This document shows positions 1 to 6,073 of a stretch of DNA of 17,602 bases, in pieces. A program made the position numbers and the translations under genes. The notes beneath the pieces were generated by a model. It saw only the letters and a program-made list of their open reading frames with translations. It did no database searches and had not been told where the DNA came from. The stretch comes from Ruminococcaceae bacterium UBA5904. Its GTDB lineage: Bacteria; Bacillota; Clostridia; Oscillospirales; Acutalibacteraceae. Location of the stretch: assembly GCA_002431305.1 (NCBI GenBank), contig DJEG01000001.1, forward strand, positions 1 to 17,602, written 5' to 3'. Position 1 is the first letter of the stretch. Every line of letters begins with the position of its first letter.

Positions 1-525
1 GTTTGTTTCTTTCGTATCCGTTTCGACGGATTCTGCGGTTTCTTCTGTTTTTGCAGGCTCAATTTTTATTTTGGTATTTAATTCTTCATCATGTTTGTCG
101 TTTCCGACGGCTGAATCCGTATCGGGTTTAGCGTCTGCTACGGGTTTTAACGAAAAGAGTTTTTTGTAAAACAGTCCGTGGTCTGAATACGCATATAAAT
201 TAAGTGCCGTCCGGCACTGAGCAAGCGCCGTCAATTTAAACGGCACCGATACTTTTTCGGCATATACCGGGACGAGCGGAACATATGTATTTTTAGCTTT
301 GTCAATTTCGTCTCTGAGTACTTCGGAATTTATATTATCCTTTGAAATAACTGCAATAAGACAGCCGGATTTTTCGCCCGCATCTCCGGAAATTTCGCTT
401 TTACAGTCTCTGCCTTTGACATAATATCCGCGTTGTTTTAATTGAGATATAAGCTCGGAGACAAAGTCGGAATGCTTTGAAGAATATACGATGTATACAT
501 ATTTTTTTCTGTCAGCGTCTGTCAT
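1..525 (-). CDS. TIR-like domain protein, N-terminal part (runs off window)
   Basis: The reverse strand is open from an ATG at 525 to the window edge (175 residues, no stop), so the C-terminus is missing. Residues about 8-92 resemble a Toll/interleukin-1 receptor fold. There is a first strand with the motif VYIVYSSKHSDF (residues 10-21), a helix ending in RGYYV, a hydrophobic strand CLIAVISKDN (55-64), then NSEVLRDEI (66-74) and a last strand VPLVPVY (82-88). Glu73 in RDEI sits where the catalytic glutamate of NAD-cleaving TIR domains would be. From about residue 128 the chain becomes acidic and low in complexity (rich in D, E, T, K), as in a flexible linker to a missing domain. A GGGGG Shine-Dalgarno-like run at 534-538 stands 8 nt before the start. 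TIR proteins act in immunity, NAD cleavage or scaffolding; which applies here cannot be told. The fold assignment is by motif only. Confidence 0.55.
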   Translation of the reverse strand, partial: MTDADRKKYVYIVYSSKHSDFVSELISQLKQRGYYVKGRDCKSEISGDAGEKSGCLIAVISKDNINSEVLRDEIDKAKNTYVPLVPVYAEKVSVPFKLTALAQCRTALNLYAYSDHGLFYKKLFSLKPVADAKPDTDSAVGNDKHDEELNTKIKIEPAKTEETAESVETDTKETN

Positions 526-547
526 AAAAATAACCCCCGTTTACTGT

Positions 548-576
548 ATGATAACATACGCGTCTGAAAAGTGCAA
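548..576 (-). promoter_or_regulatory. promoter for the TIR-like gene, with palindromic -10 region
   Basis: On the minus strand a TTGCAC -35 (576-571) and a TATCAT -10 (553-548) are separated by 17 nt, with an extended -10 TGT directly upstream. The -10 lies inside a perfect inverted repeat GTATG-ATAA-CATAC (546-559), a possible operator or just a small hairpin at the transcript start. Confidence 0.5.
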
Positions 577-607
577 TTAAAAAGAAAAATCACGAAAATA
601 TATTGAC

Positions 608-751
608 ATGAAAAAGGGGAGGAATTTTCTCGTTGTCGACGACGGGCGGATTGCAGAATCGGGAACTCATGACGAACTTATGAAAAACGACGGCATATAT
701 AAACGTTTTGTTGCAGTGCGCGAAAAGGCGGAGGGCTGGAGAATAGAATAA
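608..751 (+). pseudogene. remnant of an ABC exporter ATP-binding protein (C-terminal about 40 residues)
   Basis: An open frame of 47 codons ends in TAA at 751. After six unrelated residues it reads FLVVDDGRIAESGTHDELM and continues to IYKRFVAVREKAEGWRIE. This is the C-terminal signature of ABC exporter (MdlB/MsbA-like) nucleotide-binding domains: the strand after the H-loop, the conserved G-[KR]-I-x-E-x-G-[TS]-H-x-E-L segment, and the tail. The Walker A, signature, Walker B and H-loop regions and the whole membrane domain are absent. Upstream in the same frame no ABC homology is visible. No good Shine-Dalgarno site precedes the ATG at 608, so it is probably not translated. It looks like the scar of a deletion that removed most of an exporter gene and brought the TIR-like gene next to it. 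The end of the reading frame is intact, so the loss was from the 5' side. Confidence 0.75.
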
Positions 752-756
752 TTTTT

Positions 757-797
757 TTACGGGCGGAAAAAACCGAATTCTCCGCCCGTAACTTTTA
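757..797 (+). terminator. hairpin/terminator after the ABC remnant
   Basis: An 11-bp perfect stem (757-767 with 781-791, arms TTACGGGCGGA and TCCGCCCGTAA) has a 13-nt loop and is followed by CTTTTAT. The T tract is short, so termination may be partial. It was probably the terminator of the lost exporter gene. Confidence 0.6.
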
Positions 798-818
798 TAT
801 AAAAATATAAAAAAGCGG

Positions 819-846
819 TTGCATTAATAAATGTTTCTGTTATAAT
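819..846 (+). promoter_or_regulatory. promoter of the DapA/NanA-family gene
   Basis: TTGCAT (-35, 819-824) and TATAAT (-10, 841-846) are 16 nt apart, with an extended TGT before the -10. The expected transcription start is near 853, giving a leader of about 70 nt that begins with a small hairpin (ACCGA 854-858 with TCGGT 864-868). Confidence 0.65.
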
Positions 847-883
847 GTAATCGACCGAGTTTTTCGGTGTAAAACAAAAAATC

Positions 884-921
884 AGGGAGGATTTCGGATT
901 ATATTTCCGAAATACAGAAAA
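884..921 (+). promoter_or_regulatory. Shine-Dalgarno site separated from ATG by an 8-bp hairpin
   Basis: The only strong ribosome-binding site before the 922 start is AGGGAGG at 884-890, 31 nt upstream, which is too far for normal initiation. The gap contains a perfect 8-bp hairpin, ATTTCGGA (891-898) with TCCGAAAT (906-913) and a 7-nt loop. If folded, it leaves 8 nt between hairpin and ATG, a normal effective spacing. The alternative is initiation at an ATT codon at 898, in frame and 7 nt from the Shine-Dalgarno, adding 8 residues. TTTTCGG at 861-867 in the upstream hairpin could also pair with CCGAAA at 907-912, so two mutually exclusive folds are possible. Confidence 0.6.
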
Positions 922-1821
922 ATGAGTAAACTTGAAGAAAATTATACCGGCATTTATTCTTTGATGCTGACTCCTTATAAAGAGGATTTAAGCGTAGATT
1001 ATGATGCATATGAGAAATATGCCGACTGGCAGGTTTCGCAGGGCGTAGGTCATCTTTTTGCAGTCTGCGGAAGCTCGGAAATGGGCGCCCTCACTCTTGA
1101 TGAGAGAGTTAAGCTCGCTTCTCTTACCGTAAAGCATAAAGGCGATACAACCGTCGTAGCTACGGCTAATATGGAGCCGTCGTGGTTCGCACAGGTCGAG
1201 GAAGTCAAGAGAATGGAGCAGACCGGCGTTGACGGTCTCGTTTTCACGACAAAAGGATACGGCAATGATGAAGAAAGACTTGTTTCTTACATAAGCGAAC
1301 TTAAACAGAACACTTCACTGCCGGTATTTATGTATGAATTCCCCGGATTCCCGAACTGCCATATAAGCGGTGAATGCTACGGCAGACTCGTTAAGGAGTG
1401 CGGTATTTACGGCATTAAGGACACTACCTGTACAGTAGACGGTATTAAATCGAAAATAGATAATAAGGGCGATTCCTGCGTTATTCAGGCTAACATGCCC
1501 TATCTTTTCGAGGCGTTCAAAATGGGCGCGAGAGGCGTTATGGCAACTCCGACCTCATGCGGCGGCGCGTTCTTCCAGAGATTCTACGACGCATTTGTCA
1601 GCGGAGACATGGCTCTTGCCGAGAAGCGTTTTAATGAGATAACTCTTCTTGACTGCGCTATCGACAGCGGATTTAACTGCTCGGCAAAATATCTCGTTCA
1701 GCTTCAGGGCGTTGACAGCATGAAGCCCAGGAACAGAGGCGGACAGAAACTCTCCGGCGCGAGAATGGAAAGTCTTAAATCGTTCCATAACTGGTGCGTT
1801 GCAGAAGGACTTATGAAGTAA
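922..1821 (+). CDS. dihydrodipicolinate synthase / N-acetylneuraminate lyase family aldolase
   Basis: A 299-residue class I aldolase of the DapA/NanA superfamily, the usual length for this TIM-barrel fold; members form or cleave C-C bonds with pyruvate through a Schiff base. The lysine is Lys166 in GIKDTT, the conserved tyrosine is Tyr138 in MYEFPG, and GSSEM (50-54) replaces the GTTGE substrate loop. In DapA an arginine five residues after the tyrosine binds the semialdehyde; here that position is Phe143, so a lysine-pathway DapA role is unlikely and a sugar-acid or sialic-acid-like lyase is more plausible. Residue Met1 is taken at 922, since the family core GIYSLMLTP begins at residue 10. 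No aminosugar or lysine genes are nearby. The gene has its own promoter and no clear terminator before scfA. The exact substrate is unknown. Confidence 0.85.
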   Translation: MSKLEENYTGIYSLMLTPYKEDLSVDYDAYEKYADWQVSQGVGHLFAVCGSSEMGALTLDERVKLASLTVKHKGDTTVVATANMEPSWFAQVEEVKRMEQTGVDGLVFTTKGYGNDEERLVSYISELKQNTSLPVFMYEFPGFPNCHISGECYGRLVKECGIYGIKDTTCTVDGIKSKIDNKGDSCVIQANMPYLFEAFKMGARGVMATPTSCGGAFFQRFYDAFVSGDMALAEKRFNEITLLDCAIDSGFNCSAKYLVQLQGVDSMKPRNRGGQKLSGARMESLKSFHNWCVAEGLMK

Positions 1822-1835
1822 TAAGTCAAGAGCGA

Positions 1836-1864
1836 TTGACAATTATTTTATCCTATGATATAAT
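1836..1864 (+). promoter_or_regulatory. near-perfect sigma-A promoter of scfA
   Basis: TTGACA (1836-1841) and TATAAT (1859-1864) are both exact consensus with a 17-nt spacer and a TGA extended -10. This is the strongest promoter in the window, consistent with abundant production of the small SCIFF peptide. Confidence 0.85.
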
Positions 1865-1900
1865 TTAATAAACATATACGAACGGGGAGGGTAACGTTAG

Positions 1901-2050
1901 ATGAAGCATATTAATACTATCGAGACTCGCAATCTTTGCGACAGCGCAAAGAACGGCGGCTGCGGTGAGTGTCAGACTTCCTGCCAGTCGGCATGCAAGA
2001 CAAGCTGCGGTATCGCTAACCAGGCTTGCGAGAATAAGGAAAGCAAATAA
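1901..2050 (+). CDS. scfA: SCIFF RiPP precursor peptide (six-cysteine peptide family, here seven Cys)
   Basis: A 49-codon gene. The product opens with MKHINTIETRNL and has a Cys-rich core with GGCGECQTSCQSACKTSC (19-36), then GIANQACENK. This matches the SCIFF family (six cysteines in forty-five residues), small precursors found across Clostridia and always next to a radical SAM maturase. Cysteines are at 13, 21, 24, 28, 32, 36 and 43, so there is one extra near the leader/core boundary (Cys13). The maturase forms a Cys-to-alpha-carbon thioether; in the studied C. thermocellum peptide it joins Cys32 to Thr37 (from memory), and here residue 37 is Gly. GGGGAGG (1884-1890) lies 10 nt before the ATG. 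A consensus promoter precedes the gene and a terminator follows it, so it can be made in excess over the maturase. The biological role of SCIFF peptides is not established. Confidence 0.93.
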   Translation: MKHINTIETRNLCDSAKNGGCGECQTSCQSACKTSCGIANQACENKESK

Positions 2051-2058
2051 AAATTTGA

Positions 2059-2090
2059 GGCTGTCACATGATGCGACAGCCCATTTTTTT
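2059..2090 (+). terminator. attenuating terminator between scfA and scfB
   Basis: The stem GGCTGTC (2059-2065) pairs with GACAGCC (2075-2081) over a 9-nt loop and is followed by seven T (2084-2090). It lies between precursor and maturase with no visible promoter after it, so scfB expression must come from readthrough. Confidence 0.85.
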
Positions 2091-2107
2091 GAGAGGATTA
2101 ATGCCTG

Positions 2108-3478
2108 ATGATACATCAATATAAATTCGGCGGTTACAATATAGTTCTCGATATCTGTTCGGGAAGCGTGCACGCCGTTGACGATATGGCTTACGACATG
2201 ATAGCCGATTATCAGAATACCGATAAACAGTTACTTATTGAAAAAACCGCGTTAAAATACCCCGATGAACCTTTATCGGATATAGAGGAATGCTATGAAC
2301 AGATAACCGAGCTTAAAAACGCGGGCAAGCTCTTTACAGAGGATACGTTTAAGCCGATGGCGGGCGTTCTTAAGGCTAAGACATCCGGCGTAATTAAGGC
2401 TTTGTGTCTGCATATAGCGCATACGTGCAACTTAAACTGCTCGTATTGTTTTGCAAGTCAGGGCAAGTATCACGGCGAAAGAGCACTGATGAGCTATGAG
2501 GTCGGAAAGCGCGCTTTGGATTTCCTTGTTGAAAATTCGGGTTCGAGACATAATCTCGAGGTTGATTTCTTCGGCGGGGAGCCGTTGATGAATTTCGATG
2601 TCGTTAAAAAGCTCGTTGAGTATGCAAGAAGCATTGAGAAAGAAAAGAATAAGCATTTCCGTTTCACTCTTACGACAAACGGCGTTCTTGTCGACGACGA
2701 CGTTATTGATTTTGCGAATAAAGAGATGAGCAACGTCGTTTTAAGCCTCGACGGCAGAAAAGAAGTTCACGACCGTTACCGCGTCGATTATGCGGGAAAC
2801 GGAAGCTGGGAGAAGATAGTTCCTAAATTTCAGAAGTTCGTTAAGGAACGCGGGGATAAGGATTATTACATGCGCGGTACGTTCACGCATGCCAATCCCG
2901 ATTTCCTCGAGGATATAAAGACTATGCTTGATTTGGGCTTTACACAGCTCAGTATGGAGCCTGTCGTCGCAGCAGCGGACGACCCTTCCGCACTTACAGA
3001 GGATGATAAACCAATTGTCGAAAATCAGTATGAAGAGCTTGCAAAGCTTATGCTCAAACGCGATAAGGAGGGCAGACCGTTTACATTCTATCACTATATG
3101 ATAGATTTAAAGGGCGGTCCGTGTATTTATAAAAGAATATCAGGATGCGGTTCCGGAACGGAATACATGGCTGTTACTCCATGGGGCGATTTATACCCGT
3201 GTCATCAATTTGTAGGCGACGAAAAATTTAAGCTCGGTGATATCTATAACGGAGTTACTAATAAATCAATTCAAAATGAATTTGCATCCTGCAACGTTTA
3301 CGCACGTCCCGACTGTGCAGACTGCTGGGCTAAGCTTTACTGCTCTGGCGGATGCGCCGCAAACGCATACCACGCGGCGGGAAGCGTTACGGGCGTATAT
3401 AAATACGGATGCGACTTGTTCAGAAAACGTATGGAATGTGCGATTGCCGTCGCTGTTGCAAGAGAAATAGGGGAGTAA
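2108..3478 (+). CDS. scfB: SCIFF thioether maturase, radical SAM/SPASM protein
   Basis: A 456-residue radical SAM peptide maturase, the standard partner of SCIFF precursors. Residues about 1-90 correspond to the N-terminal precursor-recognition (RRE-like) region. The radical SAM core carries CxxxCxxC at Cys107, Cys111 and Cys114 (HTCNLNCSYCF) to bind the 4Fe-4S cluster that cleaves S-adenosylmethionine, and FFGGEPL (154-160) is the typical GGE motif. The C-terminal SPASM domain has auxiliary-cluster cysteines at 339, 347, 365, 403, 406, 412, 416 and 435 (CADCWAKLYCSGGC), including the C-x2-C-x5-C-x3-C pattern. The enzyme is expected to form a Cys-sulfur to alpha-carbon bond in ScfA. AGAGGA (2092-2097) is 10 nt before the ATG; an ATG at 2101 is in another frame that stops at once. 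The gene is downstream of the scfA attenuator and ends 1 nt before the decarboxylase start. Confidence 0.93.
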   Translation: MIHQYKFGGYNIVLDICSGSVHAVDDMAYDMIADYQNTDKQLLIEKTALKYPDEPLSDIEECYEQITELKNAGKLFTEDTFKPMAGVLKAKTSGVIKALCLHIAHTCNLNCSYCFASQGKYHGERALMSYEVGKRALDFLVENSGSRHNLEVDFFGGEPLMNFDVVKKLVEYARSIEKEKNKHFRFTLTTNGVLVDDDVIDFANKEMSNVVLSLDGRKEVHDRYRVDYAGNGSWEKIVPKFQKFVKERGDKDYYMRGTFTHANPDFLEDIKTMLDLGFTQLSMEPVVAAADDPSALTEDDKPIVENQYEELAKLMLKRDKEGRPFTFYHYMIDLKGGPCIYKRISGCGSGTEYMAVTPWGDLYPCHQFVGDEKFKLGDIYNGVTNKSIQNEFASCNVYARPDCADCWAKLYCSGGCAANAYHAAGSVTGVYKYGCDLFRKRMECAIAVAVAREIGE

Positions 3479-3479
3479 A

Positions 3480-4823
3480 ATGAACGCTCCGATCGTTGAA
3501 TTTGTAAAACGTTACTGTGAAGATAATAATGTAAGATTTCACATGCCGGGACATAAGGGAGTATCTGTTCTCGGTTTTGAAAAATACGATATAACGGAGA
3601 TTGACGGCGCGGACGAGCTTTTTGCTCCCGACGGAATAATAGCGGAAAGTCAAAAGAACGCGTCCGAAGTTTTCGGATGTCCGACGTTTTACTCCGCCGG
3701 AGGTTCGACGCTGTGCATACAGGCTATGGTTTATCTTACCGCGCTGTATGCGCGCTCAAATTCCCGACAGCCTTTGATTTTTGCGGCGAGAAACGCTCAC
3801 CGCTCGTTTGTGAACGCCGCCGCTCTTACGTCGACGGATATTAAGTGGCTTTATCCGAGCAACAAATCGTCATATTATTCATGCGTGCTGACGGCTTCCG
3901 AAATAGAAAACGCGATAATCGAAAACGAAAAGAAGCCCGACGCGGTATATATTACGAGTCCCGATTACCTCGGAAATATTGCCGATATCCGTTCGATATC
4001 CGCTGTCTGCAGAAAGCACGGCGTACATTTGCTCGTAGATAACGCGCACGGTGCGTATCTTAAATTTTTGCCGGAGAGTCTGCACCCGACCGATCTCGGC
4101 GCCGACATGTGCTGTGATTCGGCTCATAAGACTCTGCCCGTTATCACCGGAGGCGCATATCTTCATATATCGAAAAAAACACCTTCGTTTTTTGCTGAGA
4201 ATGCAAATAAGGCTCTTGCGCTTTTCGGCTCGAGCAGTCCGTCATATCTTATATTGCAGTCGCTTGACAATTTCAATACAATTTACGGCGATTATAAAAA
4301 ATCGCTGGAGTCGTTTATTCCTGCCGTTTATAAATTAAAAATCGAATGTGTTTCGTACGGGTATAATGTTATTTCATCCGAGAGCATTAAACTCTCAGTA
4401 TCGGCTGAGGATATCGGTTATACCGGAGATGAACTTGCGTCGGACGCCGTTGACGCGGGAATTGTTCCCGAGTTTTTTGATAGGGATAACGTTGTTTTCA
4501 TGCTGTCGCCGTATAACGGAATTGAATCCGTACAGCGTGCCGAAGATTTTCTTTTATCTCGTGAAAAGAAAACTCCCGTTAAAAACGAACAGCCCGAAAT
4601 TCCGAGACCGTCTGTTAAAATGAAGCCGTGCGAGGTTATATATGCTCAGAGCGAAATTCTGCCGGTTGACGAGTGTGATGGACGTATATGCGCGTATTCG
4701 GTTGTCGGATGTCCGCCCGCCGTTCCCATAGCCGTATGCGGTGAGGTAATAGACCGCGGGGTTATCGAGTGTCTTAAGTATTACGGAAATACAACATGCT
4801 GTGTTGTAAAAAACAGAAGATAA
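3480..4823 (+). CDS. Orn/Lys/Arg decarboxylase-family PLP enzyme
   Basis: A 447-residue fold-type-I PLP enzyme of the short (YaaO/SpeA-like) branch of the Orn/Lys/Arg decarboxylase family. Family marks are FHMPGHKG (20-27), GADELF (43-48), FYSAGGST (70-77) for the cofactor phosphate, VDNAHGAY (186-193) with Asp187 for the pyridine nitrogen and His190, and SAHKTLPVITGGA (214-226) with Lys217 as the Schiff-base lysine. A C-terminal domain (about 375-447) follows a proline-rich linker. The likely reaction is decarboxylation of a basic amino acid to a di- or polyamine; the substrate cannot be read from sequence. The start overlaps the scfB stop region (1-nt gap) with GGGGAG at 3470-3475 inside the end of scfB, so the two are translationally coupled. 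Whether it serves SCIFF biology or only shares the transcript is open. No DNA polymerase or thymidylate kinase genes, its usual Bacillus neighbours, are present. Confidence 0.88.
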   Translation: MNAPIVEFVKRYCEDNNVRFHMPGHKGVSVLGFEKYDITEIDGADELFAPDGIIAESQKNASEVFGCPTFYSAGGSTLCIQAMVYLTALYARSNSRQPLIFAARNAHRSFVNAAALTSTDIKWLYPSNKSSYYSCVLTASEIENAIIENEKKPDAVYITSPDYLGNIADIRSISAVCRKHGVHLLVDNAHGAYLKFLPESLHPTDLGADMCCDSAHKTLPVITGGAYLHISKKTPSFFAENANKALALFGSSSPSYLILQSLDNFNTIYGDYKKSLESFIPAVYKLKIECVSYGYNVISSESIKLSVSAEDIGYTGDELASDAVDAGIVPEFFDRDNVVFMLSPYNGIESVQRAEDFLLSREKKTPVKNEQPEIPRPSVKMKPCEVIYAQSEILPVDECDGRICAYSVVGCPPAVPIAVCGEVIDRGVIECLKYYGNTTCCVVKNRR

Positions 4824-4837
4824 TTTTTAAACTGACA

Positions 4838-4872
4838 AATATCGTTCGAGATAATCGGACGGTATTTTTTTT
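4838..4872 (+). terminator. Rho-independent terminator of the scfA-scfB-decarboxylase unit
   Basis: An 11-bp stem (4838-4848 with 4856-4866, two G-U pairs) has a 7-nt loop and runs straight into a T-rich tail to 4872. Confidence 0.85.
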
Positions 4873-4898
4873 ATATATTTTGATTCAAATAAAAAAAC

Positions 4899-4927
4899 TT
4901 GAAATATGCCGTAATGTATTGTAAAAT
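4899..4927 (+). promoter_or_regulatory. promoter of the oxidoreductase gene
   Basis: TTGAAA (4899-4904) and TAAAAT (4922-4927) have a 17-nt spacer, about 30 nt before the start codon. Confidence 0.6.
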
Positions 4928-4957
4928 GTGTTTTAGCAATGACACGGAGGGTTTGTT

Positions 4958-6004
4958 ATGAAAAAAATAGGTGTTGCCGTAGTCGGTTACGGCGGTATGG
5001 GCGGTTATCATGCCGATAAAATCAGCAAAATGGAGAAGTTCGAGCTTCTCGGCGTTTATGATATAAATGACGAAAGACGCAGGGTTGCCGACGAAAAAGG
5101 ATTTTATTTTTATAATTCGTTTGAGGATGTTCTCAATGACGAACGTGTAGAACTTATCGTCTGTGCGGCGTTTAACGATTGTCATAAGGATATTGCGATA
5201 AGAGCCATGAGAGCCGGAAAGAATATTATTTCCGAAAAGCCCGTAACTCTTTGCAGTGAAGATCTCGAGGAAATGATTGCGGTTTCAAATGAAACGGGCA
5301 TGCTTTTCACCGTTCATCAGAACAGACGCTGGGACAACGATTACAGAACGATTAAAAATGTTTATGATAAAGGCGAATTAGGCAAAGTTCACGCGATTGA
5401 TTCCAAGGTTTACGGTTCGCGCGGTATTCCCGGAGACTGGCGCAGAGAGAAACAGCACGGCGGCGGAATGGTTCTCGACTGGGGTGTTCATCTTCTCGAC
5501 CAGATTCTTATGCTCAATGAGAATAAAAAGATGGTAAGCGTGTATGCGACGGTAACGAACGTTACGAACGACGAGGTTGACGACGGATTCAGAGCCGTTA
5601 TAAAATTCGAGGACGGTCCCGAGTGTCTTGTCGAGGTGTTTACAAACAACTTTATCGAGGCTCCGAGATGGTATATGGCGGGTGAGAACGGCACCGCGAT
5701 TGTTGAGGACTGGGATCTTAACGGTAAGATAGTCAAGATTAAAGACTGGGATAAGATAGACGCCGTACCGATTCAGGCTGGCGCAGGTATTACAAAAACC
5801 ATGGCTCCGAGAACAGACGACACGATTAAGGAATTTCCGCTTGAAAAGATCTACGTCGACTGGACGGATTATTATTCGAATATTTACGACGTTATAAGAA
5901 ACGGCGCGAAGCCTTTGATTACGCATGACCAGCAGCGCAGACTTATGAAGTTAATGGAAGCTATATTTGAGTCGGCAGAAAAGAACAAAGTTATTTATTT
6001 TTAA
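4958..6004 (+). CDS. Gfo/Idh/MocA-family NAD(P)-dependent oxidoreductase
   Basis: A 348-residue dehydrogenase of the glucose-fructose oxidoreductase/inositol dehydrogenase family. The N-terminal Rossmann fold has VVGYGGMGGYH (8-18) and an acidic residue at the end of the second strand (VYDIND, Asp35), which favours NAD over NADP. The family EKP motif is at 93-95, with Lys94 the expected catalytic lysine. The C-terminal half starts with the HQNRRWDNDY segment (120-129), as in many sugar dehydrogenases, and has GGGMVLDWGVHLLDQ (168-182), where Asp174 and His178 correspond to the usual catalytic Asp/His pair. The substrate is probably a sugar, cyclitol or sugar acid, not identifiable here. CGGAGGG (4945-4951) gives good spacing to the ATG. 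It is monocistronic, with terminators on both sides. A link with the sugar-acid-like aldolase at 922 is possible but not shown. Confidence 0.9.
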   Translation: MKKIGVAVVGYGGMGGYHADKISKMEKFELLGVYDINDERRRVADEKGFYFYNSFEDVLNDERVELIVCAAFNDCHKDIAIRAMRAGKNIISEKPVTLCSEDLEEMIAVSNETGMLFTVHQNRRWDNDYRTIKNVYDKGELGKVHAIDSKVYGSRGIPGDWRREKQHGGGMVLDWGVHLLDQILMLNENKKMVSVYATVTNVTNDEVDDGFRAVIKFEDGPECLVEVFTNNFIEAPRWYMAGENGTAIVEDWDLNGKIVKIKDWDKIDAVPIQAGAGITKTMAPRTDDTIKEFPLEKIYVDWTDYYSNIYDVIRNGAKPLITHDQQRRLMKLMEAIFESAEKNKVIYF

Positions 6005-6016
6005 AATTTGAATATA

Positions 6017-6066
6017 AAAACGGCGGTTTCCGATTGTTTACGAAAACCGCTGTTTTGTTATTGTTT
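6017..6066. terminator. bidirectional terminator between oxidoreductase and folD
   Basis: A long stem (6017-6032 with 6041-6056, one C-A mismatch and one G-T wobble) lies between convergent genes. A-rich sequence before it and T-rich sequence after it (TTTTGTTATTGTTTTT) give a U tail on both transcripts. Confidence 0.8.
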
Positions 6067-6073
6067 TTGCAGA

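Noticed and set aside
5378..5926. Open frame of 182 codons on the minus strand
   Set aside because: It lies fully antisense to the oxidoreductase with its clear family motifs, has no ribosome site, and shows no recognisable domain.
922..6004. A sugar-acid catabolic operon joining the aldolase and the Gfo/Idh/MocA oxidoreductase
   Set aside because: The two genes are separated by the SCIFF unit, with their own promoters and a strong terminator between them, so shared expression is not supported.
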